A DNA stretch of 64,000 bases from Geobacter sp. SVR (GCF_016865365.1 NZ_AP024469.1:3316501-3380500), one strand, 5' to 3'. Shown: positions 27,639-37,169, counted from the first letter of the stretch. The notes: generated by a model from the sequence alone, not told the origin. Numbers and translations: made by a program.

Positions 27639-28489
27639 CCGAGCACCGCTCCGAATTCGGAGTGAAGGAGATGTGCCGAGTTCTGGGAGTGACTCGGAGT
27701 TGGTACTACGCCCATGCGGCCGGCCGAGTAACGAATCGGCAGCGCGAAGACCAGGCGTTGTTGCCAACGATCAAATCAGCCTTCGAAGAGAGCGACAAAA
27801 CATATGGCGCGAAACGGATTACCCATAACCTACGGCAGTTAGGGCGGCGCGTCGGTAAAAACCGCATCTGGCGCCTGATGCGAGAAAACGGCCTTAAAGT
27901 CAAGACGACGCGGAAGTTCAAGGTTACAACGAATTCAGATCACAAGCGTCCTGTAGCGGACAATCTGGTGAAGCGTCAATTCTCCGCTGACGCTCCCAAT
28001 CGGCTCTGGACCGGCGACATAACGTACATTGAAACGGTCCAGGGCTGGCTGTACTTGGCAGTGGTCCTCGATGTATTCTCCCGCCGGATCGTGGGCTGGA
28101 GCATGAACAAACGCATGACGGATGATCTTGTTATAGCTGCCCTTACCAATGCGATAGTCAGGCGTCGGCCGTCACCAGGATTCATCTTTCACACGGATCG
28201 TGGTTCGCAATATTGCAGCAAACGGTTTCGTGCCGTGGTCGGGAAAGCAGCTGGCATCCAAAGCATGAGCGGAACCGGATGCTGCTATGACAATGCAATT
28301 ACGGAGACCTTTTTCTCCACATTGAAGAGAGAACTGATTTACCACTGCTCCTTCACGACCCGGCAAGAAGCACAGAGCCGGATATTTCGTTACATCGAAG
28401 GTTTCTACAACCGCAAGAGGATTCACTCTGCGATTGGCTATCTCACTCCTGAACAGTTTGAGCAGCAGGAGCTAAAGATGGCAGCATAG
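27590..28489 (+). CDS. IS3-family transposase OrfB (expressed by -1 frameshift)
   Basis: The catalytic half. In the -1 frame after the slip site the sequence reads FITEHRSEFGVKEMCRVLGV, the normal OrfB beginning, even though the first ATG is at 27671. An rve integrase domain follows: WTGDITYIETVQGWLYLAVV (first D), FHTDRGSQYCSKRF (second D) and AITETFFSTLKRELIYH (E), giving the DDE triad. The C-terminus has EGFYNRKRIHSAIGYLTPEQF, typical of the family. There are about 275 residues after the usual initiation point, with no internal stop. Confidence 0.92.
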   Translation, partial: SCGHLLNGSASLFGFITEHRSEFGVKEMCRVLGVTRSWYYAHAAGRVTNRQREDQALLPTIKSAFEESDKTYGAKRITHNLRQLGRRVGKNRIWRLMRENGLKVKTTRKFKVTTNSDHKRPVADNLVKRQFSADAPNRLWTGDITYIETVQGWLYLAVVLDVFSRRIVGWSMNKRMTDDLVIAALTNAIVRRRPSPGFIFHTDRGSQYCSKRFRAVVGKAAGIQSMSGTGCCYDNAITETFFSTLKRELIYHCSFTTRQEAQSRIFRYIEGFYNRKRIHSAIGYLTPEQFEQQELKMAA

Positions 28490-28536
28490 AATTTTGAGTG
28501 TGTCCTCTATTGCGAAGACAGGTCAAGGAGGTTTTT

Positions 28537-29679
28537 ATGAAATTCGCCACCAAGCTGATCCACAGCGGCCAGACCATCGATCCCCGCACCGGCGCGCTGG
28601 GCATGCCGATCTACCAGACCTCCACCTTCCGCCAGCAGTCGGTGGACAACTTCGGCAAGTACGACTATGCCCGCTCCGACAACCCTTCCCGTGAAGCGCT
28701 GGAGGAGGCGGTAGCCGAGCTGGAGGGGGGCACGCGCGGCTTTGCCTTTGCCTCGGGCATGGCTGCCATCTCTTCGACTCTGCTGATCTTTTCTCCCGGC
28801 GATCATCTGGTGGTGTGCGACGATGTCTACGGCGGCGCCTACCGCGTGCTGACCGGGATCTTTGCCCGGCTGGGGATCACGTCGACCTTTGTGGACGCCA
28901 CCAGCCTGGAGGCCATCGAGGGCGCCATTCGCCCCGAAACCAAGGGCATCTACCTGGAAACCCCCTCCAATCCGCTGCTCAAGGTGACCGATCTTGCTGC
29001 CGTGGCGCGGCTGGCACGGGCCCGCAACATCATCACCCTGGTGGACAACACCTTCATGACCCCCTATCTGCAGCGTCCGCTGGAGCTCGGCTGCGACATC
29101 GTCCTGCACAGCGGCACCAAGTTCATGAACGGGCACAGCGATGTGATCTGCGGCTTTGCCGTGGTGAAGGACGCCGACCTGGGACAGCGGATACGCTTCA
29201 TCCAGAACGGCTTCGGTGCGATTCTGGGACCCCAGGACTCGTTTCTCACCATGCGGGGGCTGAAAACGCTCAAGATCAGGATGGATCAGAGCCAGCAGAG
29301 TGCAATGGCCATTGTGGAGTGGCTCTCCCGGCAGGAGCAGGTCACCCGGATCCATTATCCGGGATGCCCCGAGCACCCCGGCCATGCCGTGCACATGACC
29401 CAGGCCGACGGGCCGGGCGCGGTCTTCTCCTTCGAACTGGACAGCTTCGAAACCACCCGCCGGCTCCTGGAAGGGGCCCGCTATTCCGCCTTTGCCGTCA
29501 GCCTGGGAGGGGTGGAAAGCATCCTCTCCTACCCTGCCCGCATGTCGCACGCGGCGGTCCCCCCCGAAGAACGCCTGCGCAAGGGGATCACCGACACCCT
29601 GGTCCGGCTTTCCGTCGGCCTGGAAGACCCCGACGACCTGATCGCGGACCTGGCAGCGGCCTTTGATCGGCGCTCCTGA
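28537..29679 (+). CDS. Transsulfuration-type PLP enzyme, second copy
   Basis: A 380-residue paralogue of the 26029 gene, same family and fold, starting MKFATKLIHSGQTIDPRTGA after a good AAGGAGG site. It has YDYARSDNPSREALEEAVAE, FASGMAAISS, TLVDNTFMTPYLQRPLELGC and PLP lysine K195 in HSGTKFMNGHSDVICG. One copy may be cystathionine gamma-synthase and the other the beta- or gamma-lyase, a common pairing; which is which cannot be told from motifs. The IS3 element ends 29 bases upstream and separates it from the SAM riboswitch, so its transcription may now depend on the IS or on another promoter. Confidence 0.88.
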   Translation: MKFATKLIHSGQTIDPRTGALGMPIYQTSTFRQQSVDNFGKYDYARSDNPSREALEEAVAELEGGTRGFAFASGMAAISSTLLIFSPGDHLVVCDDVYGGAYRVLTGIFARLGITSTFVDATSLEAIEGAIRPETKGIYLETPSNPLLKVTDLAAVARLARARNIITLVDNTFMTPYLQRPLELGCDIVLHSGTKFMNGHSDVICGFAVVKDADLGQRIRFIQNGFGAILGPQDSFLTMRGLKTLKIRMDQSQQSAMAIVEWLSRQEQVTRIHYPGCPEHPGHAVHMTQADGPGAVFSFELDSFETTRRLLEGARYSAFAVSLGGVESILSYPARMSHAAVPPEERLRKGITDTLVRLSVGLEDPDDLIADLAAAFDRRS

Positions 29680-30008
29680 CTCATCCCCTGTGCCCGGAGA
29701 CCGGACAGCAGATCGCGCCTTGACTCGCTTCCCGGATTATTTTACTCTTTCAAAATCCGGTTATGAATATCCTGAATCGTGAGGGTGGACTGCCGGAGCG
29801 CCTGAAAGAGCCGGGGCCCGAACGTCGCCCGGCTGCTGCGGTAGTCGAATAGGCTGGTCCTCCGCCGGAATGCCCCATACCGCGAAAATGCAAAGGCAGA
29901 GGCCTTTCAGGCGCGCAGGCTGGGAGGCCTCACGGATTCAGGAATACGTATAAATTTCAGGGGTAAGGTTCGACGCTGCTCAACCTTAACCTCAACCTAG
30001 GGTACAAC
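29680..30008. other. Intergenic region, no gene seen
   Basis: The 329 bases have no coding pattern on either strand. A TTGACT at 29720 and the AT-rich stretch ATACGTATAAATTTC near 29946 could hold promoter elements for the sulfite reductase, but no matched -35/-10 pair is convincing. No riboswitch skeleton was recognised. Confidence 0.4.
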
Positions 30009-31304
30009 ATGACAGCAGGGGTGCAGAATTTCAGGTTGGATGGCATCTACCAGCAGCGCCAGGAGGGGTTCCTGATGCAGCGGGTGAAGCTGCCGGCGGG
30101 TGTCATCTCGTCGCTCCAGGCCAGGGTGGTCTGCGAGGCAGCCGAACGGTTCGGGAAAGGCAGCATACACCTGACCACACGCGGCAGCATGGAACTGCAC
30201 TGGCTGCGCGAAAGCGATCTTCCTGCGGTCAGGAGGCTTTTGACCTCGGCCGGACTCACCTCGCGCGGAGCCTGCGGCGGTGCCGTACGGGGCATAACCT
30301 GCGGCAGCGGTCATGGCAGCCTGCACTTCCCGCTGATCGAAGACCTCGCCCGCCGGCTGCAGCGTCACTTTGCCGGCAATCCGCGCTTCGAAAGGCTCCC
30401 GAAGAAATTCAAGATCGGCATTGAGGCTGACGTCTCCGGCAAAAGGCACCTGATCCAGGATGTGGGGCTGGTGCTGAACCCTGGCGGGGAAGGGCAGCTC
30501 TGTTACGATATGTATGTGGCCGGCGGACTGGGGCGCGAACCCCGCGCCGGTTTTCTGCTGGCCGCCGCGCTGACGGAAGAGCGCATCATTCCGATGATCG
30601 AGGCGGTGGTGCGCGTCTATGCGGCTGGCACCCCGGCCGGCAAGCGCCTCAAGCACCTGCTGGCCGCCATTGGCGAGCAGGAGTTCCGCCGCAGGGTCGC
30701 GGAGGACCTCGCTGCCGCCGAGGAGCTGCCACCCCGCCTGGGGCTTTCCGAAAACATTCTTGCGCCGGTCGCTGCCCCGCGGGAATGGGCGGAAGCCTTT
30801 TTTTTCGCCGGCCAGCTTTCCAGCGACGATCTCAGAAACGTGGCGAACCTGGCCGACGAGTACTCCGATGGGGTCATGCTGGTCACCGCCGAACAGAACA
30901 TAGCCCTGCCGGTGGCGCAACCGGGCGACCCGGGGCAGGCCCGTCAGGCGCTCGCACAGGCCGGCTTCATCCCGGACAGGCACGTCACCCTGCGGGTCTG
31001 TCCCGGCAGCCACGAATGCCGCATGGGGCTCGCCCCTACCCGCGATATCGCCCGTTCGATACTCGCAGCAATGGGGCCGGCCGGAGAAGGCCTGACCTGG
31101 GGCATTTCGGGCTGCAACAACTCCTGCAGTCAGCCGCAGCTGGCCGATGTGGGCATCGTCATCGCGCGGCTTGCCGCTGAAGAGGATGGACAGCGCACAC
31201 CCCGCTTCGATCTGTACCGCTCGGTGCCGACCGGCCTGGGAGAAAAGGTTGCCGCCTCGTTGAACCTGACGGAGCTGCTGGAACAGATTGCAAGCGTCTG
31301 CTGA
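30009..31304 (+). CDS. Siroheme [4Fe-4S] sulfite/nitrite reductase family protein
   Basis: A 431-residue member of the nitrite/sulfite reductase family. The siroheme-[4Fe-4S] ligands are complete: C331 and C337 in CPGSHEC, then C369 and C373 in GISGCNNSCSQPQ. The N-terminal ferrodoxin-like half (QEGFLMQRVKLPAGVISSLQ, LTTRGSMELHWL, GACGGAVRGITCG) is also typical. The enzyme reduces sulfite to sulfide or nitrite to ammonia using a separate electron donor; 431 residues is shorter than plant-type ferredoxin enzymes and near the archaeal/Geobacter type. Proximity to transsulfuration genes favours sulfite assimilation. The site before ATG 30009 is weak (TAGGGT). Confidence 0.82.
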   Translation: MTAGVQNFRLDGIYQQRQEGFLMQRVKLPAGVISSLQARVVCEAAERFGKGSIHLTTRGSMELHWLRESDLPAVRRLLTSAGLTSRGACGGAVRGITCGSGHGSLHFPLIEDLARRLQRHFAGNPRFERLPKKFKIGIEADVSGKRHLIQDVGLVLNPGGEGQLCYDMYVAGGLGREPRAGFLLAAALTEERIIPMIEAVVRVYAAGTPAGKRLKHLLAAIGEQEFRRRVAEDLAAAEELPPRLGLSENILAPVAAPREWAEAFFFAGQLSSDDLRNVANLADEYSDGVMLVTAEQNIALPVAQPGDPGQARQALAQAGFIPDRHVTLRVCPGSHECRMGLAPTRDIARSILAAMGPAGEGLTWGISGCNNSCSQPQLADVGIVIARLAAEEDGQRTPRFDLYRSVPTGLGEKVAASLNLTELLEQIASVC

Positions 31305-31352
31305 ACGCCGCTTCTGTCTTCAGTTTTCGTCATACGGATAGCCGGGAAAAGT

Positions 31353-32069
31353 ATGAATATCGACAAACATCAATGGAATGACCTGGTGGGCGGCGTGAGA
31401 GCTGCATCCCTTGTGGCGCTGCTGACCGCCGGTGCGATCGCCGGCATGGCCATGTCTGCCCAGGCTGCCCCCGACAAGCCGGCAGCCGAACAGTGCCGGA
31501 AGCCCCGCCAGACTGCCGGAGATCTGGAGCTGGTGGCCGAATATGCCGAAGATATTTTTTATCTGGCACGCATCAATGCTTGGCACCGCATCGACAAAAA
31601 GGCACGCCTGTTCAAGCTGCAGCCGGCCGCAGCATCCTCCCCCAAGGATGCGAGCACGCCGGACATGGCCAAAACCATTGCCGATCTGGAACAGTCGATC
31701 AGTGCCAGGGACAGATACAAGACGATGCACGACGCCAACAAGCTGCTGCTCATGGCAGCCTCCCTCGTCGAGCCCTACCTTTCGGTCATCCCCCGCAACG
31801 TTCTGTTGCTCGGATACTGCGGCCGCAGACTGGAGATACTGTCGGAATCGGGCCAGACCGCCAAGATGCCGGACATCATCGCCAAAATGCACCTGATCTG
31901 GCAAAACCTGATCATTCAACTGGTTGAACGGGGGGCCACCAAGGATGTCAAACGGTTTGCCGAGATACTGAAACAGCTCGACCAGGCCAAATCCCCCGAA
32001 GAAATCAGAAAACTGGCCAAGTCGGTGCAAGACGAGGTCGACAACCTCGAAAAACTCTTTCTGAAATGA
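31353..32069 (+). CDS. Exported helical protein of unknown function
   Basis: A 238-residue protein with an N-terminal signal sequence (ASLVALLTAGAIAGMAMSAQA then AP, cleavage after about residue 38). The mature part is almost entirely alpha-helical and Lys/Leu-rich (DLELVAEYAEDIFYLARINA, MAKTIADLEQSISARDRYKT, EIRKLAKSVQDEVDNLEKLF). I do not recognise a family. GGGAAAAGT lies before ATG 31353. It lies between the sulfite reductase and another exported protein and does not share a function that can be read from either. Confidence 0.6.
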   Translation: MNIDKHQWNDLVGGVRAASLVALLTAGAIAGMAMSAQAAPDKPAAEQCRKPRQTAGDLELVAEYAEDIFYLARINAWHRIDKKARLFKLQPAAASSPKDASTPDMAKTIADLEQSISARDRYKTMHDANKLLLMAASLVEPYLSVIPRNVLLLGYCGRRLEILSESGQTAKMPDIIAKMHLIWQNLIIQLVERGATKDVKRFAEILKQLDQAKSPEEIRKLAKSVQDEVDNLEKLFLK

Positions 32070-32184
32070 ATCCGGCAGGCTTGCCTGTTGTTCTTCTCCG
32101 TCCCGCCTGACCCACAACCTTATAGGCGCCTCTCCCGCTTTTCCGAAACGCTCACGGCCGCCTGAATTGACAGGGGGAACTTCC

Positions 32185-33162
32185 ATGAAGCATCTCATTC
32201 CTGCATTGGGCCTGCTGTTCTTGTCAGGCACTGCTGCCATGGCTGAAAACAGGTCGATCACCTATTTCCGCGACGGAGCGGTGGTTGAGGTCGAAGCCAG
32301 GGCCAGCAGGGGCATCGCCCGGATTGCCGTATCAGCCGACGCGATGGAGAATACCCTGCGCATCAAGCCGCTGCCCGGAACCGGCATCCGGCAGGTCGAC
32401 ATCCTGCCCGGCCGGACCGCAAACAAGGGAGCCGCTGAGCTTGAACGGCTGCAGGAGCGGAAGGGCCGGCTGGAAGACCGGCTCAAGGCCCTTGCCACCC
32501 GCGAGGAGATTTTCACGTCAGCCGCCAAATCCCAGAGCGGCAAGGCGCCGCGCAGGACCAAAACCAACCCTGATCCGGTGCAGTCGATCCGCCAGGGCAC
32601 GGAGTTCGCCATTGCCCAGCTGGAAGCGGTCTACACGGCCAGGCGTACGGCGGAACAGGAGATCCGGCACATCAACGAGCGTATGGCGGCTGTCCGCAGC
32701 ACGCCGGCAGGAGCGGACAGGATTGCCCGGGTGGCGGTCACGCCGCATGATGGCCGGATCCGGGTCAGGTACGCCCTGGCTGGGCCGGGATGGCTGCCGC
32801 GCTACGATTTCCGCCTGAATGGCGGCGCCTCGGCCCACATCACGCTCTACGGCCAACTGCCCGCTGCGATGGCCGGCTATCGGCTTCTGGCCGCTCCGGG
32901 CTCCATCGACGACCCGGATGATGCACATGCCGTCCCGGTTGCCGCCGGTTCCCTCGCCCGACTGGCCGAATACACCCTGCCCGTGGGCAGGGAAGAGCCC
33001 GGGGCCGGTCTGCGCACATCGTTTTCCTGCCTGCTCACGAATCCGCAGGCATCCTCTCTGCCGGCCGGCGAAGCCGATCTTTTCCGGAATGGGGAGTACC
33101 TGGGAAAGGTGAGATTCCAAGGCATCTCCTCGGGAGGCAGCAGACAGGTTTCACTGCAATAA
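32185..33162 (+). CDS. Exported DUF4139-like protein
   Basis: A 325-residue protein with a signal peptide (MKHLIPALGLLFLSGTAAMA). ATG 32185 has CAGGGGG upstream. The central region (about 85-170) is coiled-coil-like (LERLQERKGRLEDRLKALAT, EQEIRHINERMAAVR). The later part has RYALAGPGWLPRYDFRLNGG and ends with FRNGEYLGKVRFQGISSGG, resembling the beta domain of the DUF4139 / MuiA group. The N-terminal DUF4140-like half appears short. Function is unknown; envelope location is inferred. Confidence 0.6.
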   Translation: MKHLIPALGLLFLSGTAAMAENRSITYFRDGAVVEVEARASRGIARIAVSADAMENTLRIKPLPGTGIRQVDILPGRTANKGAAELERLQERKGRLEDRLKALATREEIFTSAAKSQSGKAPRRTKTNPDPVQSIRQGTEFAIAQLEAVYTARRTAEQEIRHINERMAAVRSTPAGADRIARVAVTPHDGRIRVRYALAGPGWLPRYDFRLNGGASAHITLYGQLPAAMAGYRLLAAPGSIDDPDDAHAVPVAAGSLARLAEYTLPVGREEPGAGLRTSFSCLLTNPQASSLPAGEADLFRNGEYLGKVRFQGISSGGSRQVSLQ

Positions 33163-33248
33163 CCGTTGCGGACCGGAGACATTACGAGCCCCTTCGTTTT
33201 TCGAGAAGATACTTGCTTTTCAAGCCACAATCGCCTATCGTTCACCAC

Positions 33249-33878
33249 ATGAACAAGACCGATAGCGGCACTTTGGACGATATCAAGGCTTTTCAACTGC
33301 TCTCGGAAGTCGCCGATGAGCAGCCGATTTCCCAGCGGGAACTTGCCAGCCGCCTGGGCATCGCCCTGGGACTGGTCAACTCCTACATCAAAAATTTCGT
33401 AGCCAAAGGCTATATCCGCATCAAGAACTACCCCCACAATCGCTACGCCTATCTGCTGACGCCGAATGGCATGGCCGAAAAGGCCCGATTGGCCTATCAA
33501 CATGTCCACTACTTCACCAGCCTGTACACCGTAACCCGACAGAACTACCTGCAGCTTTTCAGATTCTTGTCGGAACGTGGTATTAACCGCGTCGCCTTCT
33601 GCGGTGTCGATGAGGTTACGGAAATCGCCTGGCTGTCCCTGTGCGAGGCGGGACTGGAGCTGGCGGAGGTGATGGACGACCGGAATGTGGGCACCTCCTT
33701 CATGGGCAGGACGGTTGTCAGCCTCAACCACGGGCTGCTGTCGGTGAATCACTGGATCGTGGTCACCTCGGTGAAGCGATCCCAAGAACTCAAGGAATCC
33801 CTGCGCAACCACGGGGTCAGCGATGAGATGATCCTGGCACTGGATGCTCATATGCATCCGACACCGGCGGCACCATAA
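33249..33878 (+). CDS. MarR-type EPS-associated regulator with a C-terminal Rossmann-like domain
   Basis: A 209-residue protein. Residues 10-85 form a winged helix (ISQRELASRLGIALGLVNSY, IKNFVAKGYIRIKN, YAYLLTPNGMAEKARL) like the EPS-associated MarR-family regulators that head polysaccharide clusters. Those are normally about 110 residues; here about 100 extra residues follow, with RGINRVAFCGVDEVTEIAWL and EVMDDRNVGTSFMGRTVVSL, similar to nucleotide- or sugar-binding Rossmann segments. I infer a regulator that senses a small molecule. It is 28 bases upstream of the fucose synthase gene and in the same direction. Confidence 0.78.
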   Translation: MNKTDSGTLDDIKAFQLLSEVADEQPISQRELASRLGIALGLVNSYIKNFVAKGYIRIKNYPHNRYAYLLTPNGMAEKARLAYQHVHYFTSLYTVTRQNYLQLFRFLSERGINRVAFCGVDEVTEIAWLSLCEAGLELAEVMDDRNVGTSFMGRTVVSLNHGLLSVNHWIVVTSVKRSQELKESLRNHGVSDEMILALDAHMHPTPAAP

Positions 33879-33905
33879 AATTCATAATTCGAGGATGGGA
33901 TAGTA

Positions 33906-34877
33906 ATGGATAAAGGGGCAAAAATATTCGTGGCAGGCCACCGGGGAATGGTTGGTTCAGCCATTGTGCGCACGTTGGAAGCAGGCGGCTTCGGCAACCT
34001 GATCGTAAGAACCAGCCGGGAGCTGGATCTGCGCAACCAGCAGGCGGTCGAGGATTTTTTCCGGGCCGAGCAACCGGACTATGTCTTCCTGGCCGCAGCC
34101 ACGGTGGGGGGCATTGTCGCCAACAGCACCTACCCGGCCGAATTCATCTACGACAATCTGCAGATCCAGACCAACGTGATTCACCAGGCCTGGCAGACCG
34201 GGGTCAAGCGTCTGCTGTTCCTGGGAAGCACCTGCATCTATCCCAAGCTGGCACCCCAGCCGCTCAAGGAGGAATACCTGCTGACCGGTCCGCTGGAGCC
34301 GACCAACGATGCCTATGCCGTGGCCAAGATCGCCGGCATCTGCCAGTGCCGCTCCTACAACCGCCAGTACGGCACCCGCTTCCTGGCAGCCATGCCCAAC
34401 AACCTCTACGGCCCCAACGACAACTTCGACCTGGAAAAGTCCCACGTATTGCCGGCCCTGATCAGGAAATGCCACGAGGCCAAAGCCTCGAACGCCGCCA
34501 GCGTCACCATCTGGGGAACCGGCACACCGCTGCGCGAATTTCTCCACGTGGACGACCTGGCGGAAGCCTGCCTGTTCCTGATGAAACTGGACGAGCAGCG
34601 TTACGAAGAACTATTGAACTATCCTGCTGCGCCGGCACTGATCAATGTCGGTTCGGGACAAGAGCTTTCCATCCGGGATCTGGCACTGCTGGTGAAACGG
34701 GTGGTCGGATTCGCAGGGGAACTGGTCTTCGATGCCGGCAAGCCGGACGGAACGCCGCGCAAGCTGGCCGACGCAAGCCGTATCCACGCCCTGGGCTGGC
34801 GGCACCGGATCGGCATGGAGGCGGGGATCGCTGCGACGTACGAGTGGTGGCAACGGTCTCTAAAGGTGCATAAATAA
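33906..34877 (+). CDS. fcl: GDP-L-fucose synthase (GDP-4-keto-6-deoxymannose epimerase-reductase)
   Basis: A 323-residue SDR enzyme that makes GDP-L-fucose from GDP-4-keto-6-deoxy-D-mannose. The NADP Rossmann motif is [11 protein letters not shown], then [20 protein letters not shown] and LGSTCIYPK, catalytic Y137 and K141 in [10 protein letters not shown], and [20 protein letters not shown]. All are characteristic. It is usually paired with gmd (GDP-mannose 4,6-dehydratase), which is not in this window. It is the first enzyme gene of the polysaccharide cluster. After it 118 bases are non-coding, and the flippase follows. Confidence 0.94.
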   Translation: MDKGAKIFVAGHRGMVGSAIVRTLEAGGFGNLIVRTSRELDLRNQQAVEDFFRAEQPDYVFLAAATVGGIVANSTYPAEFIYDNLQIQTNVIHQAWQTGVKRLLFLGSTCIYPKLAPQPLKEEYLLTGPLEPTNDAYAVAKIAGICQCRSYNRQYGTRFLAAMPNNLYGPNDNFDLEKSHVLPALIRKCHEAKASNAASVTIWGTGTPLREFLHVDDLAEACLFLMKLDEQRYEELLNYPAAPALINVGSGQELSIRDLALLVKRVVGFAGELVFDAGKPDGTPRKLADASRIHALGWRHRIGMEAGIAATYEWWQRSLKVHK

Positions 34878-34995
34878 TGACAGGGGGCGCATCAAGAGGG
34901 ATGAAAGCGCGGGAATCTGGCCGATGGGCAATCCCCGGTCTCCGGCCGAGCGATCCTGCTGTGGCTGAATGTGCGACCAGCAGGCACATTTCGCC

Positions 34996-36345
34996 ATGAC
35001 ACTCCCTCCAGTCGACCGCACCTGGGTACGCTACATCCCCTCATTCCTGCGCAAACGTTTTGAAAACCGGCACGTTTTTCAGGAAGCGGTGGAGAACAGC
35101 GGCTGGCTCTTTGCCGATCGCATCTTCCGCATGGGCGTCGGCCTTGTTGTCGGGGTCTGGATCGCCCGGTACCTCGGCCCTTCCGAATATGGGCTGCTCA
35201 GTTACGCTGCTTCCATCATCGGCATGTTTTCGGCAGTGGCTCTATTGGGACTGGAGGCGATCGTCGTCAGGGACCTGGTCCGTAATCCCGAACGGGAGCA
35301 GGAGATACTCGGCACGACGTTCCGCCTTCGGTTTCTGGCAGGCGCGATTTCCTATGGGGTGGCCATCGCCACCGTGATGTGTCTGAGATTCAACGATCCA
35401 AAGGCGCACCTTCTGGTGGGCGTCATGGGATGGGTGCTGATTTTCGGGGCCTTCGATACCATCGATCTTTGGTTCCAGTCACGGGTGCGGTCCAAATTTG
35501 TCGTTTATGCGAAAAATGCCGCATTCGTCGCTGCATCGCTCCTGCGTGTCGGTTTCGTGGTCTTCAAGACTCCTGTGGTGGCTTTCGCCGCTGCAAACGC
35601 CATCGAATATGCACTGGCTGCCATTGGGCTACTCGTCGTTTATCGACACTGCGGGGAGAGGTTCGGGAGTTGGAAGGGGAACCTTTCCCTCGCGCGCGAG
35701 ATGTTCCGGGAAAGCTGGCCGTTGCTCCTTTCGGGGATCGTCTTCATGGTATACCTCCGGATTGACCAGGTGTTCCTCGGGCAGATGGCGGACTCACGTG
35801 AGGTGGGAGTTTATGCCGCGGCGGTGAAGATCGCCGAAATCTGGTTTTTCATCCCCACGGTGGTGGTGAATTCTGTCTTTCCCAATATCATCAAGACAAA
35901 GGAAAACGACGAGGAGGAGTTTTACCGGAGATTGCAGAAACTCTACAACCTCATGGCGTTCATCGGTTATGCCATTGCAATACCGACAACCCTTCTTGCG
36001 GGATTCGTGGTGACGCTCCTCTACGGCAAGGCCTATGCCGCTGCAGCACCGATGCTCATCCTGCTCGTCTGGAGCGATGTCTTTGCAATCCTTGCGGTAG
36101 CGCGCAATGCGTACCTGCTGGCGATGAACTGGTCCCGGGTACTGTTCTGGATGGTTTTGATCGGAGCGGTCTCAAACGTGCTCCTCAATATGGTGTTGAT
36201 CCCCAGGTACGGGGGGATCGGAGCTGCTGCCGCGTCCCTCATCTCGTACTGGATCGCAGGGCATGGAGCATGCTACCTCCACAAACCCTTGCGCAGAACG
36301 TCAAACATGATGACGAGAGCGCTCATGTATCCCAAGTTCTGGTGA
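34996..36345 (+). CDS. Wzx-type polysaccharide flippase
   Basis: A 449-residue integral membrane protein with about 12 hydrophobic segments, belonging to the polysaccharide biosynthesis flippase (MATE-like) family that moves undecaprenyl-linked repeat units to the periplasm. LFADRIFRMGVGLVVGVWIA then RYLGPSEYGLLSYAASI near the start is the family signature; IDQVFLGQMADSREVGVYAA is the mid-protein one. An alternative start at 34969 adds nine residues without a better ribosome site. The C-terminus ends PLRRTSNMMTRALM. It starts a run of tightly spaced genes. Confidence 0.86.
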   Translation: MTLPPVDRTWVRYIPSFLRKRFENRHVFQEAVENSGWLFADRIFRMGVGLVVGVWIARYLGPSEYGLLSYAASIIGMFSAVALLGLEAIVVRDLVRNPEREQEILGTTFRLRFLAGAISYGVAIATVMCLRFNDPKAHLLVGVMGWVLIFGAFDTIDLWFQSRVRSKFVVYAKNAAFVAASLLRVGFVVFKTPVVAFAAANAIEYALAAIGLLVVYRHCGERFGSWKGNLSLAREMFRESWPLLLSGIVFMVYLRIDQVFLGQMADSREVGVYAAAVKIAEIWFFIPTVVVNSVFPNIIKTKENDEEEFYRRLQKLYNLMAFIGYAIAIPTTLLAGFVVTLLYGKAYAAAAPMLILLVWSDVFAILAVARNAYLLAMNWSRVLFWMVLIGAVSNVLLNMVLIPRYGGIGAAAASLISYWIAGHGACYLHKPLRRTSNMMTRALMYPKFW

Positions 36346-36359
36346 AGAAAGGCGAACGA

Positions 36360-37169
36360 ATGGAGCATCCGCCCCGGTCCGCTACATGGACTCCGGAAAC
36401 AATCAGAAGGTTCTGGAACTATACGAGCCAAAAGAAGAGTATCGAAGGCGAGTATTTTTCTTTCCAGGTTGGCGATGCCCTTGTCAGCCTTCTGCAGAGG
36501 GTCAATGCGATCAAGGGCGGAGCGCGGGTCCTCGATTTCGGATGCGGGCCCGGTTTCCTGCTCGAGAAGTTCCTGAGAGCCGGCTCTTTCTGTTGCGGAT
36601 TCGATTTCTCCGACGATAGCGTCACGAGTGTCAATCAGCGTTTCAAAAATCTCAAAAACTGGGAAGGCGCTGTCTCCTCGACCACCTTGCCGACACCATT
36701 TGACGGAGCGCTTTTCGACATTGTTACCTGCATCGAGACGTTGGAACATCTGCTTGACGAGATGATTCCCCCGACGCTGGGGGAGATTGCCAGACTCTTG
36801 AAGCAGGATGGAATTGTGCTTTTCACAACCCCCTACACTGAGGACATTGAAGCACGATCCGTCTATTGTCCTTTTTGCGACAATGTATTTCATCCGGTAC
36901 AACATGTACGATCCTTCGATGAAAACACTCTTCGACAACTGCTGGAGCAGCATGGTTTCGAAGTTCTCATGTGCCGTTCCATGGATCTGTTCGAGCTGCA
37001 ACGGAACAAAACGTCCGGACGGCCGGGTATCAAAAGCCTGGGGCGCTATTGGTTCAACCGGATTGTCGATGTGGTATTTCCCGTCAGAATCGATGGGACC
37101 GGATACCATGCGCCCCGGGTCTCAGGCGGCCCGAACCTTTGCGCAATCGCGCGGAAGAGGAATCGATGA
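36360..37169 (+). CDS. Class I SAM-dependent methyltransferase
   Basis: A 269-residue protein beginning MEHPPRSATWTPETIRRFWN with AAAGG nine bases upstream. GGARVLDFGCGPGFLLEKFL is the SAM-binding loop and FDIVTCIETLEHL the post-II motif, followed by a helper region with CPFCDNVFHPVQHVRSF, where a Cys pair is seen. The acceptor is not known; in this setting it may methylate a sugar, a lipid-linked intermediate or a terminal group. It overlaps the DUF362 gene by ATGA, so translation is coupled. Confidence 0.82.
   Translation: MEHPPRSATWTPETIRRFWNYTSQKKSIEGEYFSFQVGDALVSLLQRVNAIKGGARVLDFGCGPGFLLEKFLRAGSFCCGFDFSDDSVTSVNQRFKNLKNWEGAVSSTTLPTPFDGALFDIVTCIETLEHLLDEMIPPTLGEIARLLKQDGIVLFTTPYTEDIEARSVYCPFCDNVFHPVQHVRSFDENTLRQLLEQHGFEVLMCRSMDLFELQRNKTSGRPGIKSLGRYWFNRIVDVVFPVRIDGTGYHAPRVSGGPNLCAIARKRNR

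Larger units (their letters stand above)
27298..28507 (+). mobile_element. IS3-family insertion sequence, intact
   Basis: About 1.2 kb with terminal inverted repeats GAGGACACAC at 27298-27307 and its complement GTGTGTCCTC at 28498-28507. It encodes orfA and orfB in the overlapping -1 arrangement of IS3 elements, joined by a slippery A-run at 27584-27590. Both frames are intact, so the copy may be active. I could not define a clear target duplication (flanks TTT and TAT). It sits between two paralogous PLP genes downstream of the SAM riboswitch and in their orientation. Confidence 0.9.

Noticed and set aside
27295-28510. Target-site duplication of the IS3 element
   Set aside because: The bases just outside the terminal repeats (TTT and TAT) do not match, so no duplication was claimed.
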